A stretch of DNA of 13,410 bases. Origin: Puniceicoccales bacterium. Its GTDB lineage: Bacteria > Verrucomicrobiota > Verrucomicrobiia > Opitutales > UBA9783. Of this stretch, positions 1 through 7,955 are shown piece after piece. The stretch's first letter is position 1. Every line of letters starts with the position of its first letter. The stretch covers positions 1-13,410 of the forward strand of contig JAIRKR010000022.1 of the NCBI GenBank assembly GCA_031260015.1. The letters are read 5' to 3'. The position numbers and the translations under genes are program-made. Under the pieces are notes generated by a model. That model was not told where the DNA came from. It ran no database searches and saw nothing but the letters and a program-made list of their open reading frames with translations.

Positions 1-102
1 CCTTGAGTCGGCAGGTTGCGTGTTTTAAGAAAAGTAAACAAAAATGGGTATGCATATAGTAAGTATTTACCGATTGGAACACCCTATAATTAGGAAAATA
101 AA

Positions 103-297
103 ATGCCGACGAAAGATCCCAAATCTCGGCGTCCGTTCGTAGGCTATCAAGTAGGGGAGCAAAACTCGCATCCTACAAAAACATTTATTATACCTATCGT
201 AAAGAAACACGTTAGGGCTTTGAAACAATACGGGATAGATATGCAGTCGGCGGTAAGTTGTTTCGGCCAAACGCATTGCATTTCTTTCGGGTGGTAA
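103..297 (+). CDS. Doubtful small ORF, 64 aa, unrecognised
   Basis: A 64-codon ORF starting with ATG. A possible ribosome-binding sequence (TAGGA) lies a few bases upstream and a TATAAT hexamer at 85-90. If that hexamer were the -10 box, the leader would be too short to contain the ribosome site, so the two signals do not fit together. The product is basic at its N-terminus and has no signal peptide, membrane segment or motif I recognise. Overlapping minus-strand ORFs are equally long, so chance is a fair explanation. Confidence 0.15.
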   Translation: MPTKDPKSRRPFVGYQVGEQNSHPTKTFIIPIVKKHVRALKQYGIDMQSAVSCFGQTHCISFGW

Positions 298-575
298 AAG
301 TCGCAAACATCTTTGCCGCATAAGACCTTTAGCAAAATAGGGGAAACAATAAGGATTCCCATCGATTTTCCATCACATGGCTCGAATATTTGTAACCCAC
401 ATGCCTTTTATCGCTATGTTGGGTTAACCTTTAAAATTCTCAGAAGCCTGATTACAAAACGCATGTAGTGCCCATCGGCTTCCGCTTCCGATACAAGCGT
501 TCATGGTAGTAGGAAACTTGAAAAAAGTATTGTTAGGCCTCCGCTGCTTCATTGGATAAAAAATCTAGATGAACA

Positions 576-704
576 ATGGATTGGATATATTTTAATCTTA
601 TATTTGTGGGCATAGTCATTGTATTCACCGCCAGTTTGGGATGGTTGTCGCAGTACTTTTTAGGCAAATGTGTCCTAAGGGGGCGTTGCGTAGGGGTCGA
701 TTAG
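576..704 (+). pseudogene. Small membrane protein, possible degraded NqrM
   Basis: A 42-codon ORF encodes one hydrophobic helix (about residues 4-24) followed by a short cytoplasmic-type tail ending LRGRCVGVD, with cysteines at 32 and 38. NqrM (DUF539), a maturation factor of the Na+-translocating NADH:quinone oxidoreductase, is a single-helix protein whose tail carries a GSCGG-type motif. The tail here differs from such a motif at two positions: Arg for Ser, and Val for Gly. Each could arise from one or two base changes. No good ribosome-binding site precedes the ATG, and no nqr or apbE gene is visible nearby. The match is made by eye on a very short protein; a chance hydrophobic ORF is the main alternative. 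Confidence 0.3.
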
Positions 705-713
705 GCTGCTAGG

Positions 714-745
714 CTATACTATACTATACTATACTATGCTATACT
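714..745. repeat. CTATA pentanucleotide tandem repeat
   Basis: Six tandem units of CTATA run from 714 to about 743, with one substitution (CTATG at 734-738). It lies in non-coding sequence just downstream of the 576-704 ORF. Such short arrays can vary in copy number by replication slippage. No gene start is close enough to suggest phase variation. Confidence 0.85.
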
Positions 746-770
746 TTGTTACGCTGAACATTAGGGGCTA

Positions 771-885
771 CAGATTCAGGTCAGTTCTCGATAAAGCTAT
801 AAGGTCATGTAAAGCCCATCGGGTCTAAGGACTCCAGATTCAGTCGGTTTCGAGGGAACCGTAAGATTCGTAGGACCTAAGGACT
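771..885. repeat. Imperfect direct repeat of about 50-63 bp
   Basis: Two adjacent segments (771-833 and 835-885) each begin CAGATTCAG and end CTAAGGACT, with diverged and differently sized middles. The shared ends and abutting positions indicate a decayed tandem duplication. Its function is unknown. Confidence 0.6.
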
Positions 886-925
886 ACGAGGTACTTTTGT
901 AGGTTGCCCCCATTGCGACGTATCT

Positions 926-953
926 TTGCCAATCATTTTCTAAAGAATACATT
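926..953 (+). promoter_or_regulatory. Possible sigma-70 promoter for the lptD cluster
   Basis: TTGCCA (926-931) and TACATT (948-953) are separated by 16 bp, about 70 bases upstream of the lptD start. Each hexamer matches the sigma-70 consensus at four positions, so this is suggestive only. It is the best-spaced candidate I found in front of the cluster. Confidence 0.3.
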
Positions 954-1022
954 GCATGGCTAAACGGATATTTTTAAGCAAATTAACTTGTCGCATGCTT
1001 AGAAAAAATACACGATGAAAGG

Positions 1023-3149
1023 GTGAAAATCAAGGTTAAGCACTTTTTTTTAATTTACGGTTGTTTTTTGTTGTTTGTAAAATGGGCGACGTGTGAATTG
1101 CCCACCATTACGTCCGATAAACCTGTCGTTTTTGATAGTAAAACGAAGCGTTCTTTGGCGGAAGGCAATGCCGAATTTAATCACAAGGATGTGCGTTTGC
1201 AGGCGCATCGCATTTATTTTTTCCCGGAGGAAGCGAAAGCAATTGCGGAAGAGCAGGTGAAAGTAACGCGCAATGCGCTACGCCTTGTTGCCTCTTGGGG
1301 GCAATACTATTTGCGAGATAAGAGCGTAGCAATGCCCAAGTTTCGTTTGGAATTGAAAGGTCACGGGATCGCGGGCAACAATTTAAGGGGGCCTATAGAA
1401 CATTTACGCGCAGATGACGTAGATGTTTATTATAACGGAAAAAGTTGGATAGGCCTTAATGTCCACGCGCGGACGGGTACTTTGTACGGCAATAGGTACC
1501 TGGAACTGCAGGATGCTCTTTTTCGAGTAGGCTGCGTACCTATTCTTTTTACCCCCTACTATAAACACGATTTTGAGGAATCGACCGTACGTTGGAAGTC
1601 GGACGTTGGGCTTATTAAGCGTAGTAAAGACTATGGTCGCTACGTGAGAAACGATATTTTGTTCAATATGGGGTGGTCCGTAAAACCTGGCCTAATGGCG
1701 GATTATTACAGGAAGAGAGAATTTTTGGTGGGAGGTATTTTGGAATACGATACGGAGGATATTGCGGGTCGATTTAAGGGAGCTCGCATTCACGATGCGG
1801 ATGCTTCTTCGCGTACTTTGAATGGGAAAACACTTGAGAATCCACGTTTTTTTGTTGATTGGCAACACAGGCAAAGTTTGGGAGAACAAACGGATTTGGT
1901 TACCCAGATAGAATGGATGAAGGACGCAAATGTAATCAAAGATTTTCGGCCCGATGAGCACGATGGTACCCGACAACATCCGGATAATTTTGCCGAAGTA
2001 GCGCACCGTACAGAAAACTCAATTACGAGCATAACGGCCCGCCATCGTTTTAACAATTTCCAGCGCATTCAAGAACGTTTGCCGGAAGTACGATTCGAAT
2101 ATTTGCCGGTTCGTTTAAAAGATACTCCGGCTTACTATCAGTGGGGTGTAGGATTCAGTCATTTGCGAGAGAAGCCCATTGTGGGGGCAACAAAAGACTT
2201 GCAGGAAAAAGAGTTGAGACGCGCAGACGTATTTGCAGGCATTTCGGTGCCTTGCGATTTATCATCTTGGTGTACCGTAACGCCTGTTGCGGGAGCGCGT
2301 ACCTTAAAATATTGGGGATTGCAAGGTGCGGTGCATAAGGATTACGAGCGTTTTTTAGGGCAAGTTGGGTTTGATTTACGATTCAAGTTTTACGGTGAAT
2401 ACACGTTTGAAAATGAGTATTGGAACATACATAATTTCAGACACCTTTGTACACCGGTTGTGCAGTATCGATACCTGCCCAATGGACATGCGGGAAGCGG
2501 TCATATTCCGGCGATTGATCGTGAAAATGATGAGGTGAAAACATCTTTTCAAGAAATTGATTTATTGAATCGAAGGGATTGCGATGACCTCAATGACATG
2601 CATTTGCTGCGTGTTGGGTTAGAAAATTATTTGTACACAAATTATAAGACGGGTAACCCAAAGCAATGGTTCAAGTGTAACTTGTATCAAGATTTCCGAT
2701 TAAAACGAATGGACAATCAAATGACTTTATCGGACTTCTTTGTCGATACAGAGTGGTCGCCGGCTTCATTTTTTAGCTGGAATTTGTCCGCACGTGTAGA
2801 TCCCAGACAAAAAAAGCTTAATGAGGCCAATACAACGCTTTCTTTTTATGAAAATGATTTGTGGCGTGTCTCTTGTACGCATTCTTACACGGCAAAAACC
2901 AAGAATAGCGGTGTTACCAATCAAGATTCTTTATCCGTATCTTATCGTTTAAATGCACGCAATCTATTAACCGTTTCTTTGAGCGTAGATGCCCATGCGC
3001 CCGACATTCTCAGTCAGACGTACACCTGGTCGACAATTGCTGCCAATACTTGGAAAGTAGACACGCAATTTAAATGGAAAAAACGTTCAAAAAATACGAC
3101 CGAAGATAGTTGGGAAATACGTTGGATTATTATGTTGTACGAAGGATAA
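1023..3149 (+). CDS. lptD: LPS-assembly outer-membrane protein LptD
   Basis: 708 aa. LptD is the outer-membrane beta-barrel that, with LptE, inserts LPS delivered by the periplasmic Lpt bridge into the outer leaflet. A Sec signal peptide (basic start, hydrophobic core, cleavage near residue 24-25) is followed by an OstA/LptA-type beta-jellyroll region (about 28-130). That region has the pattern of a free precursor described as 'added nucleus' repeats, AEGNAEF then LQAHRI. Next comes the family segment around VPILFTPYYKH (about residues 172-182) at the entry to the barrel, then many alternating aromatic/polar strands ending in SWEIRWIIMLYEG. The length is somewhat below the E. coli protein. 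The start is GTG at 1023: the ATG at 1015 runs into a stop after three codons, and an in-frame stop lies at 984. The purine run GAAAGGG sits unusually close to this GTG. First gene of the cluster with a TPR-like gene and kdsB. Family call from motifs and architecture. Confidence 0.85.
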   Translation: MKIKVKHFFLIYGCFLLFVKWATCELPTITSDKPVVFDSKTKRSLAEGNAEFNHKDVRLQAHRIYFFPEEAKAIAEEQVKVTRNALRLVASWGQYYLRDKSVAMPKFRLELKGHGIAGNNLRGPIEHLRADDVDVYYNGKSWIGLNVHARTGTLYGNRYLELQDALFRVGCVPILFTPYYKHDFEESTVRWKSDVGLIKRSKDYGRYVRNDILFNMGWSVKPGLMADYYRKREFLVGGILEYDTEDIAGRFKGARIHDADASSRTLNGKTLENPRFFVDWQHRQSLGEQTDLVTQIEWMKDANVIKDFRPDEHDGTRQHPDNFAEVAHRTENSITSITARHRFNNFQRIQERLPEVRFEYLPVRLKDTPAYYQWGVGFSHLREKPIVGATKDLQEKELRRADVFAGISVPCDLSSWCTVTPVAGARTLKYWGLQGAVHKDYERFLGQVGFDLRFKFYGEYTFENEYWNIHNFRHLCTPVVQYRYLPNGHAGSGHIPAIDRENDEVKTSFQEIDLLNRRDCDDLNDMHLLRVGLENYLYTNYKTGNPKQWFKCNLYQDFRLKRMDNQMTLSDFFVDTEWSPASFFSWNLSARVDPRQKKLNEANTTLSFYENDLWRVSCTHSYTAKTKNSGVTNQDSLSVSYRLNARNLLTVSLSVDAHAPDILSQTYTWSTIAANTWKVDTQFKWKKRSKNTTEDSWEIRWIIMLYEG

Positions 3150-3156
3150 GTGAGCG

Positions 3157-5589
3157 GTGAAAATGTTTTTTTCTAGGCATACACGTATATTGGCTTGTGC
3201 GATACTTTTGTTACCTATATCCGTAAGGTGTGAATATGGAGTTGGCCTAGATAAATGTTTAACGACTGCTTCTGTGGCGCTAAATTTTGAATTGCCCGAA
3301 TTGGCTGAGCAATATTTGCATTCGTACGTTTTGTTTAAATTTCCACAGGGAAGTCGGGTGCGTACGTACCTGGCTAGGGCTGCTTTTCAAAGAAACGATT
3401 TTGCCGCCATGTTACGCCAGAAAAATTTATCGTTGAGAGACGCAGGCTATGCGTTGACGTGTAGTTTATTTACCTGGATGATGGAACAGAAGATCGATGC
3501 ATCGGTCGTCATGCGTTACCGATTGTCAGATTTTCAGTTTATTGAAGAAAAGGTTTGGTATCTACTGTTGCAATCGGTTGTGGCGTACCCAATGCATGGT
3601 CCTCAATGGTGTGCGCAGTGGAAACGTATCCGGGAGATTGTTGGGGAGCACAAATTGCAAGGATTACTGGAGATAGCATTGCAGATGAAATTAAAGGTTG
3701 AGTGTTTGGGAACGAACGATAGCCTGCTTTTTTCGACAAATTATGTACAAACGTATTTGGCGGCGCTGTTTGGGCAAAAAAAATGGGATAAAATGCAGGT
3801 GTTATTAAAAAATTTACTGAAAAATCCCGATGTGGAATCTACGGAAAAATCTGTCTATTATTTGTGGTTGATGCGCGTTAAAAGTATTTTAAAGGAAGAT
3901 TTGAGTGCATTTTTACTGGAGGCTTTACAGTCTGTGCAGGAAATGCCCACCTGGGTGAATTCGGTTCTCAAAACGTGGTTTTTATCCATGGATGAAAATG
4001 AAGTGGGGCCCCAAATACGTGTTTTACAAAAGTTCTTTCGAAAGCGTCAATGGCATCGCTGGGCTTATTATTTAAGGTTAGTTGAAATTGAATTTCTAGT
4101 AAAACAGAATCAAATGCAGAACGCTCAGCAGAAATTGCAAAACATATTGCCAAAACTACCGGAAAATTTAAAAAAGAATGCGCATCTGCTGTTGGCTAAA
4201 ATACATTTTTTGCAGGATCCGCCGCATTATCGTCTCATAGCGGATGATTTGAATGAAGCTAAAAAATGTGCATCGCTGAGATCGGAAATAGATTATTATA
4301 CTTCTCTGCAGGCCGATTTATATTTTTTAGACGAAGATTACAATCGAGCGTACTATTTGTATCAGGAACTTCTATGGAGTACCTTGGCGCTTGATATACG
4401 TGAAGAGCTGGCCTACAAATGGATTTTAAGTGGCATTTTGTGCGAAGAAACACAGCAGGAAATACAGCAGCAGTTGGACGTTTGTTCCGATTTGTCTCTG
4501 TTAACACCCGTACGTAGGGCTGAATTGAAGCTTGTGTATGTGCAACATTTACTGGATTGTCAAGACTACGAGCAGGCTTTACTTTTCTTGGAACAGCATG
4601 AATTTCATTTTTTAAAAGTGCATTTATGGGATCGATTTATGTTGTTGAAGGGAAAATGTTTGTTACAGTTGGAGGACGTGGACCAAGCTTTAGAGTGTTT
4701 TGGTGCTTTAGATGAACGGTTCATGTTGGAAGAAGACAAGATGGAACTTACGTTGTTGAAAGGATTACTGTTTGCTAAGTTGGGAGAAGATACGATGGCA
4801 GAACAGTATTTAAAACAGGCATGCACATCGGATATTTTGTCCACAGAAACGATTGCATCGGCATTATTTGAATGGGTACAAATATTGGCGCAGAAAAAGG
4901 CGTACATGCGTGCACAGCAAATCCTTTTAGACTTTGTACAACGTTCTCCCACGGTATCGTTTGCTCCGTTTGCTTTATTGCAAGCGGCGACTTACTGCGA
5001 GAAAAGAGGTTTGTTGTACGCGCAAGAAACGCTACAGATTTTGCAGCAGTTGTTGGATCATTACCCGCAGCATCCGATTTGTTTGCATGCAAGAATTAAA
5101 CAAGGTACCTTGCTTATGAACTTGAATCAGATGGAGGCTGCAAAAAATATTTTTGCAGACTTGAGCATGACTTCTACCGAAATTTCGATGCGCGCTTTCT
5201 GTGAGTTGTGTTGGGTGCGCTGCGAACTGGCTTCATTAAATCCCATGATTATGCATTGTGTACAACGATTAGAGAAAATTTTGGCGCAAAAAGATTTACC
5301 ACTTTCTCTTTACCTAGAGGGAACATTACAATTGGCTTACATTCAAGTAGATCGTGGAGAATGGAATGGGGCTCAAAAATTATTGTGGGATACCTGTTAT
5401 CCTTTTCTCCAGGAGAACGATCAGGAAAAACTGAATAGCAAGGAAATTTACTGGTTAACCCGTTGTTTGTTGGTTTTGGCGCAGCACACAAAGGATCAAA
5501 ATGTAGCGCGTCAAATTTATACCTTAATGCTGGATGCTAAGTTATTGGACGAGCAATTGGTGAAGCAGTATTTAGAACAAGTAGAGTAA
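3157..5589 (+). CDS. Exported helical-repeat (TPR-like) protein
   Basis: 810 aa. An N-terminal signal peptide (hydrophobic core about residues 11-23) precedes an almost entirely alpha-helical protein. Paired helices of TPR size are clearest at about residues 395-430, 470-520, 535-600 and 619-720. They are rich in the alternating Leu/Ala/Tyr pattern of such scaffolds, as in YNRAYYLYQELL or YAQETLQILQQLLDHYP. No enzymatic motif is visible. A Cys follows the signal core, but Arg before it breaks a normal lipobox, so I do not call a lipoprotein. The gene begins 7 bp after lptD. The GTG at 3157 is preceded at good distance by AAGGA (3142-3146), which overlaps the lptD stop region and suggests coupled translation; ATG at 3163 is an alternative. 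Lying between lptD and kdsB, it may scaffold envelope or LPS assembly. That is context-based inference; the exact function is unknown. Confidence 0.75.
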   Translation: MKMFFSRHTRILACAILLLPISVRCEYGVGLDKCLTTASVALNFELPELAEQYLHSYVLFKFPQGSRVRTYLARAAFQRNDFAAMLRQKNLSLRDAGYALTCSLFTWMMEQKIDASVVMRYRLSDFQFIEEKVWYLLLQSVVAYPMHGPQWCAQWKRIREIVGEHKLQGLLEIALQMKLKVECLGTNDSLLFSTNYVQTYLAALFGQKKWDKMQVLLKNLLKNPDVESTEKSVYYLWLMRVKSILKEDLSAFLLEALQSVQEMPTWVNSVLKTWFLSMDENEVGPQIRVLQKFFRKRQWHRWAYYLRLVEIEFLVKQNQMQNAQQKLQNILPKLPENLKKNAHLLLAKIHFLQDPPHYRLIADDLNEAKKCASLRSEIDYYTSLQADLYFLDEDYNRAYYLYQELLWSTLALDIREELAYKWILSGILCEETQQEIQQQLDVCSDLSLLTPVRRAELKLVYVQHLLDCQDYEQALLFLEQHEFHFLKVHLWDRFMLLKGKCLLQLEDVDQALECFGALDERFMLEEDKMELTLLKGLLFAKLGEDTMAEQYLKQACTSDILSTETIASALFEWVQILAQKKAYMRAQQILLDFVQRSPTVSFAPFALLQAATYCEKRGLLYAQETLQILQQLLDHYPQHPICLHARIKQGTLLMNLNQMEAAKNIFADLSMTSTEISMRAFCELCWVRCELASLNPMIMHCVQRLEKILAQKDLPLSLYLEGTLQLAYIQVDRGEWNGAQKLLWDTCYPFLQENDQEKLNSKEIYWLTRCLLVLAQHTKDQNVARQIYTLMLDAKLLDEQLVKQYLEQVE

Positions 5590-5611
5590 TTTATAAAATG
5601 AGATACAATTT

Positions 5612-6364
5612 ATGAATCGATGTGCAATTGCTATTCCTGCGCGAATGGCTTCGACGCGTCTTCCGGGAAAAATGCTAGCCGATTTATGCGGAAAGCCGGT
5701 CCTACAACACGTGATCGAACGTATGAAACGTGTGCGTGGGTGTAAAGACATTTACGTGGTTACGGATAGCGAAGAGATTTTAACCTTGGCAAGGGCATTG
5801 TCGATGGAAGCTTTATTGACCTCACCCGCATGTTGTTCGGGAAGTGAACGCATTGCGTCGGCTGTATCGCATATGCGAGGAGATTGGATTTTCAACGTAC
5901 AGGGGGATGAACCCTTTGTGGATCCGGTGCTTGTTGAAAACCTTTTGGATCAAACAAATCGCACAGAGGCAAGCATCCTAACCCCCATTTTCAGAATACA
6001 GAGTCAAGAAGACCTATTCAATCCAAACGTTGTTAAAGTTGTTTTGGATAATAGGAAAAATGCGTTGTATTTTTCACGCCACCCAATACCTTTCATGAGA
6101 GGATATGCCACGTCGGATTGGTTAAATAGGTGCGTATTTTGGGGGCACATTGGAATTTATGGGTACCGTCGTGATTTATTGAGTCATTACGCGCAAGTAG
6201 AGCCCAGTGAATTGGAAGTAGCAGAATCCTTGGAACAATTGCGTTTTTTATCCAGTCAGTATCGTATTGCCACGTACGAGACAAATTATCGACCGGTGGC
6301 CATTGATACGAAGGAAGATTTAGAGTTCGCTCGCACGTTGATCCAATCGGGTCATATTTGTTAA
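5612..6364 (+). CDS. kdsB: 3-deoxy-manno-octulosonate cytidylyltransferase (CMP-Kdo synthetase)
   Basis: 250 aa, the normal family length. KdsB activates Kdo with CTP to give CMP-Kdo in the cytoplasm, the donor used by the Kdo transferase WaaA to build the LPS inner core. Family motifs occur in order: nucleotide-binding PARMASTRLPGK (9-20), SGSERIA (76-82), FNVQGDEP (94-101) with the metal-binding aspartate, YFSRHPIPF (153-161), GHIGIYGYR (178-186), VAESLEQLR (203-211) and AIDTKEDLEFA (230-240). The last usually begins with Gly rather than Ala. No catalytic motif appears lost. It starts 22 bp after the TPR-like gene. The ribosome site is weak (GAGA). An ATG upstream at 5598 is out of frame and ends at the true start, so 5612 is the only sensible start. 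Probably co-transcribed with lptD and the TPR-like gene. Confidence 0.93.
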   Translation: MNRCAIAIPARMASTRLPGKMLADLCGKPVLQHVIERMKRVRGCKDIYVVTDSEEILTLARALSMEALLTSPACCSGSERIASAVSHMRGDWIFNVQGDEPFVDPVLVENLLDQTNRTEASILTPIFRIQSQEDLFNPNVVKVVLDNRKNALYFSRHPIPFMRGYATSDWLNRCVFWGHIGIYGYRRDLLSHYAQVEPSELEVAESLEQLRFLSSQYRIATYETNYRPVAIDTKEDLEFARTLIQSGHIC

Positions 6365-6546
6365 AATTGTGCTCCCGATTACCCTCTTAAAGCTCTCTGA
6401 ACCTATCGCTCATCCCTGTAAAGCTGAATTTACAAACAACACGGAAATGAGCAAAAATGCAACCTTTGGCCAATTTGATAACTTGAAGATTAAAAAAGCA
6501 TAAAAATGGTTGACTTTGGAATATAACACATTACACGATAAAAATC
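6365..6546. promoter_or_regulatory. AT-rich intergenic leader with weak promoter candidates
   Basis: 182 bp between kdsB and the next gene. TTGACT (6510-6515) and TTGATA (6475-6480) are possible -35 boxes, but neither has a good -10 at proper spacing (TACACG and CATAAA respectively are the best). The small inverted repeat TGTAAA/TTTACA (6417-6434) lacks a T-tract, so I see no intrinsic terminator after kdsB. No Shine-Dalgarno-like sequence precedes the ATG at 6547. Confidence 0.25.
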
Positions 6547-7590
6547 ATGAGTATAAAAAAAGGGTTTGTCACATTTTTATTTTGCGTGATGCCTTTTATG
6601 GGCAATGCGGCAGTGGATTTATCCGATTTAGCGGGTAAAATCCATGATTTTAGCGAACAATCATTGCAACAACTAGCAGCACAAGCTCAAACAGACAGTT
6701 TTTTAAAAGTCGAGCAGGTAGGAAGTGCCTTGGAAAGTGTATGCCAATCAACGCAACAAAGTCCTGTAAATAAGACATTAAATTGTTTACTCAAGTCGGT
6801 AAAGAAAATGCAAAAAAATGATCTAGTGTTTGTGCAAATAATTAGGGATACGTTAAACGGGTTATCACAGTCAAAACAAGAGGTACAGCATTTATTAAAT
6901 CAGATTGAACAAACATTACTGAATATGGAACAAACACTAGTATTAGGTCGGATATCGACATTGGTGGGACAAATAGTAGAAGATAGTGCTTCTAGCAGAC
7001 AGAGAAAAAGTATAAGAGATACAAAGGTTGCATTACGTAAGCTTCCAGATAGCAGAAATTCAGAGATTGTTATTAACTTTATAGAAGATTTGAATGATGC
7101 GTTGGTTGAATCACTTGCAACAGAAATTGGTAATTTTAGTGGTCCATCATGGTTGGAATTGGTTGGACAAATGAGGGCCGAGCATCCTTCTGTGCAAAGG
7201 AAGGCTATAAGAGATGCAAAGGTTGCATTATATAAGCTTCCAGATGATGGAAATCCAGAGATTGTTATTAACCTTATAAAAGATTTGGATAGTGCATTGA
7301 TTGAATCACTTGTGGTAGACATTTGTGCTTTAAATGATCCGTCATTATTGGAGTTGGTAGAAAAAATGCAGGATGGTGATCCTTCAGGGCAGAGGAAAGC
7401 GTTACAGAGTGTAAGAGCGCATTTGTGTAGTCAGGACATGCTAAATAGTGGAATAGAGATCGTTGATCTCATGAAAGATCTAGACATGACATTGATGATG
7501 ATGTTTCCAGAGGAAATCCTTACTTTCAATAAACAATTATTGGAACAACTAGTAAAAAAACAGGAGTCAGCGATCTGCCGACAGCTGTAG
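6547..7590 (+). CDS. Exported repeat protein, 5' part of a split gene
   Basis: 347 aa as written. A clear Sec signal peptide (hydrophobic core, cleavage near GNA-A at 21-22) is followed by a Gln-rich helical region. Three tandem repeats of about 66 residues follow, starting at residues 139, 205 and 270. Each opens LVxxM/I, continues with an RQRKSIRD or QRKAIRDAK-type block and contains a segment like EIVINLIKDLD. Repeats 1 and 2 are still close at DNA level, so the duplication is fairly recent. The stop at 7588-7590 falls soon after a run of seven A (7554-7560). In the -1 frame the protein would continue without interruption into the next ORF. I therefore read this as the N-terminal part of one protein spanning 6547-9042. 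No ribosome site is visible. Function unknown; the sequence looks more AT-rich than lptD or kdsB. Confidence 0.65.
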   Translation: MSIKKGFVTFLFCVMPFMGNAAVDLSDLAGKIHDFSEQSLQQLAAQAQTDSFLKVEQVGSALESVCQSTQQSPVNKTLNCLLKSVKKMQKNDLVFVQIIRDTLNGLSQSKQEVQHLLNQIEQTLLNMEQTLVLGRISTLVGQIVEDSASSRQRKSIRDTKVALRKLPDSRNSEIVINFIEDLNDALVESLATEIGNFSGPSWLELVGQMRAEHPSVQRKAIRDAKVALYKLPDDGNPEIVINLIKDLDSALIESLVVDICALNDPSLLELVEKMQDGDPSGQRKALQSVRAHLCSQDMLNSGIEIVDLMKDLDMTLMMMFPEEILTFNKQLLEQLVKKQESAICRQL

Positions 7591-7955
7591 ATAATGTAAG
7601 TAGGGTGTTAAATGAATTGCAATTGTGGGGAACCCAAATTCCAGGAGGTAAATACTCAGAAATAGAAAGTCTGAAGACTAGGTTTCGGTCGGAGCAAGAA
7701 GATTCGCCAGCAATTAGTAAGATAAAGCAGTTTTTATTGGAAGTAAACGAAAGCAATTGTTTACGAAAAGTAAATTCCCTTTTGCCATTTATAAGTCAAA
7801 ATTTGTCGCCAGTAGTGCAAGAAGTAGTGCAACAATTAAAGCGTTGGCAAAATATACAAAATGTGGAGAACCTATTAAAGACTTTATCACCGAAAAAAGA
7901 TGCTATTACACAAGTGGCTGATTTACATGTTAATATTATTAGAACAGTTAGATAA
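7560..7955 (+). pseudogene. Middle part of the split exported repeat protein
   Basis: This frame is open from the A-run at 7554-7560 to a stop at 7953-7955 and reads as a polar, helical continuation of the upstream ORF (after the A-run: TGVSDLPTAVDNVSRV). A GTG at 7605 could serve as an independent start, giving 116 aa, but no ribosome-binding site precedes it. The end overlaps the third ORF (from 7900), which lies in the original frame. A +1 change somewhere between about 7880 and 7955 would restore the reading. The segment has no domain I recognise. It is best explained as the centre of a single protein exposed by two compensating frame changes, through mutation, sequencing error or, for the first, programmed slippage. 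Confidence 0.55.

Larger units (their letters stand above)
1..1022. other. Gene-poor region upstream of lptD
   Basis: About 1 kb without a convincing intact gene. Reading both strands gives only short ORFs with no recognisable family signature. The one exception is a 42-codon membrane ORF at 576-704, listed separately. The region also holds a CTATA tandem repeat (714-745) and an imperfect direct repeat (771-885). One plus-strand frame from about 361 to 610 stays open apart from a single stop, but the translation is not recognised. I infer eroded coding sequence plus the 5' leader of the lptD cluster. Confidence 0.5.

Noticed and set aside
1..362. Overlapping minus-strand ORFs of 84 and 71 codons at the window start
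   Set aside because: Both occupy the same DNA as each other and as the plus-strand ORF at 103-297; none has a recognisable domain or a clear start signal.
394..425. Hairpin AACCCACAT / ATGTTGGGTT
   Set aside because: The stem has a bulge and a 13-base loop, no T-tract follows, and no gene ends just before it; not a convincing terminator.
3157..3235. Lipoprotein signal in the TPR-like protein (Cys after the hydrophobic core)
   Set aside because: The residues before the Cys (S-V-R) do not fit a lipobox, since Arg at -1 is not accepted.
6417..6434. Inverted repeat TGTAAA / TTTACA after kdsB
   Set aside because: Only six AT-rich base pairs and no following T-run; too weak for a terminator.
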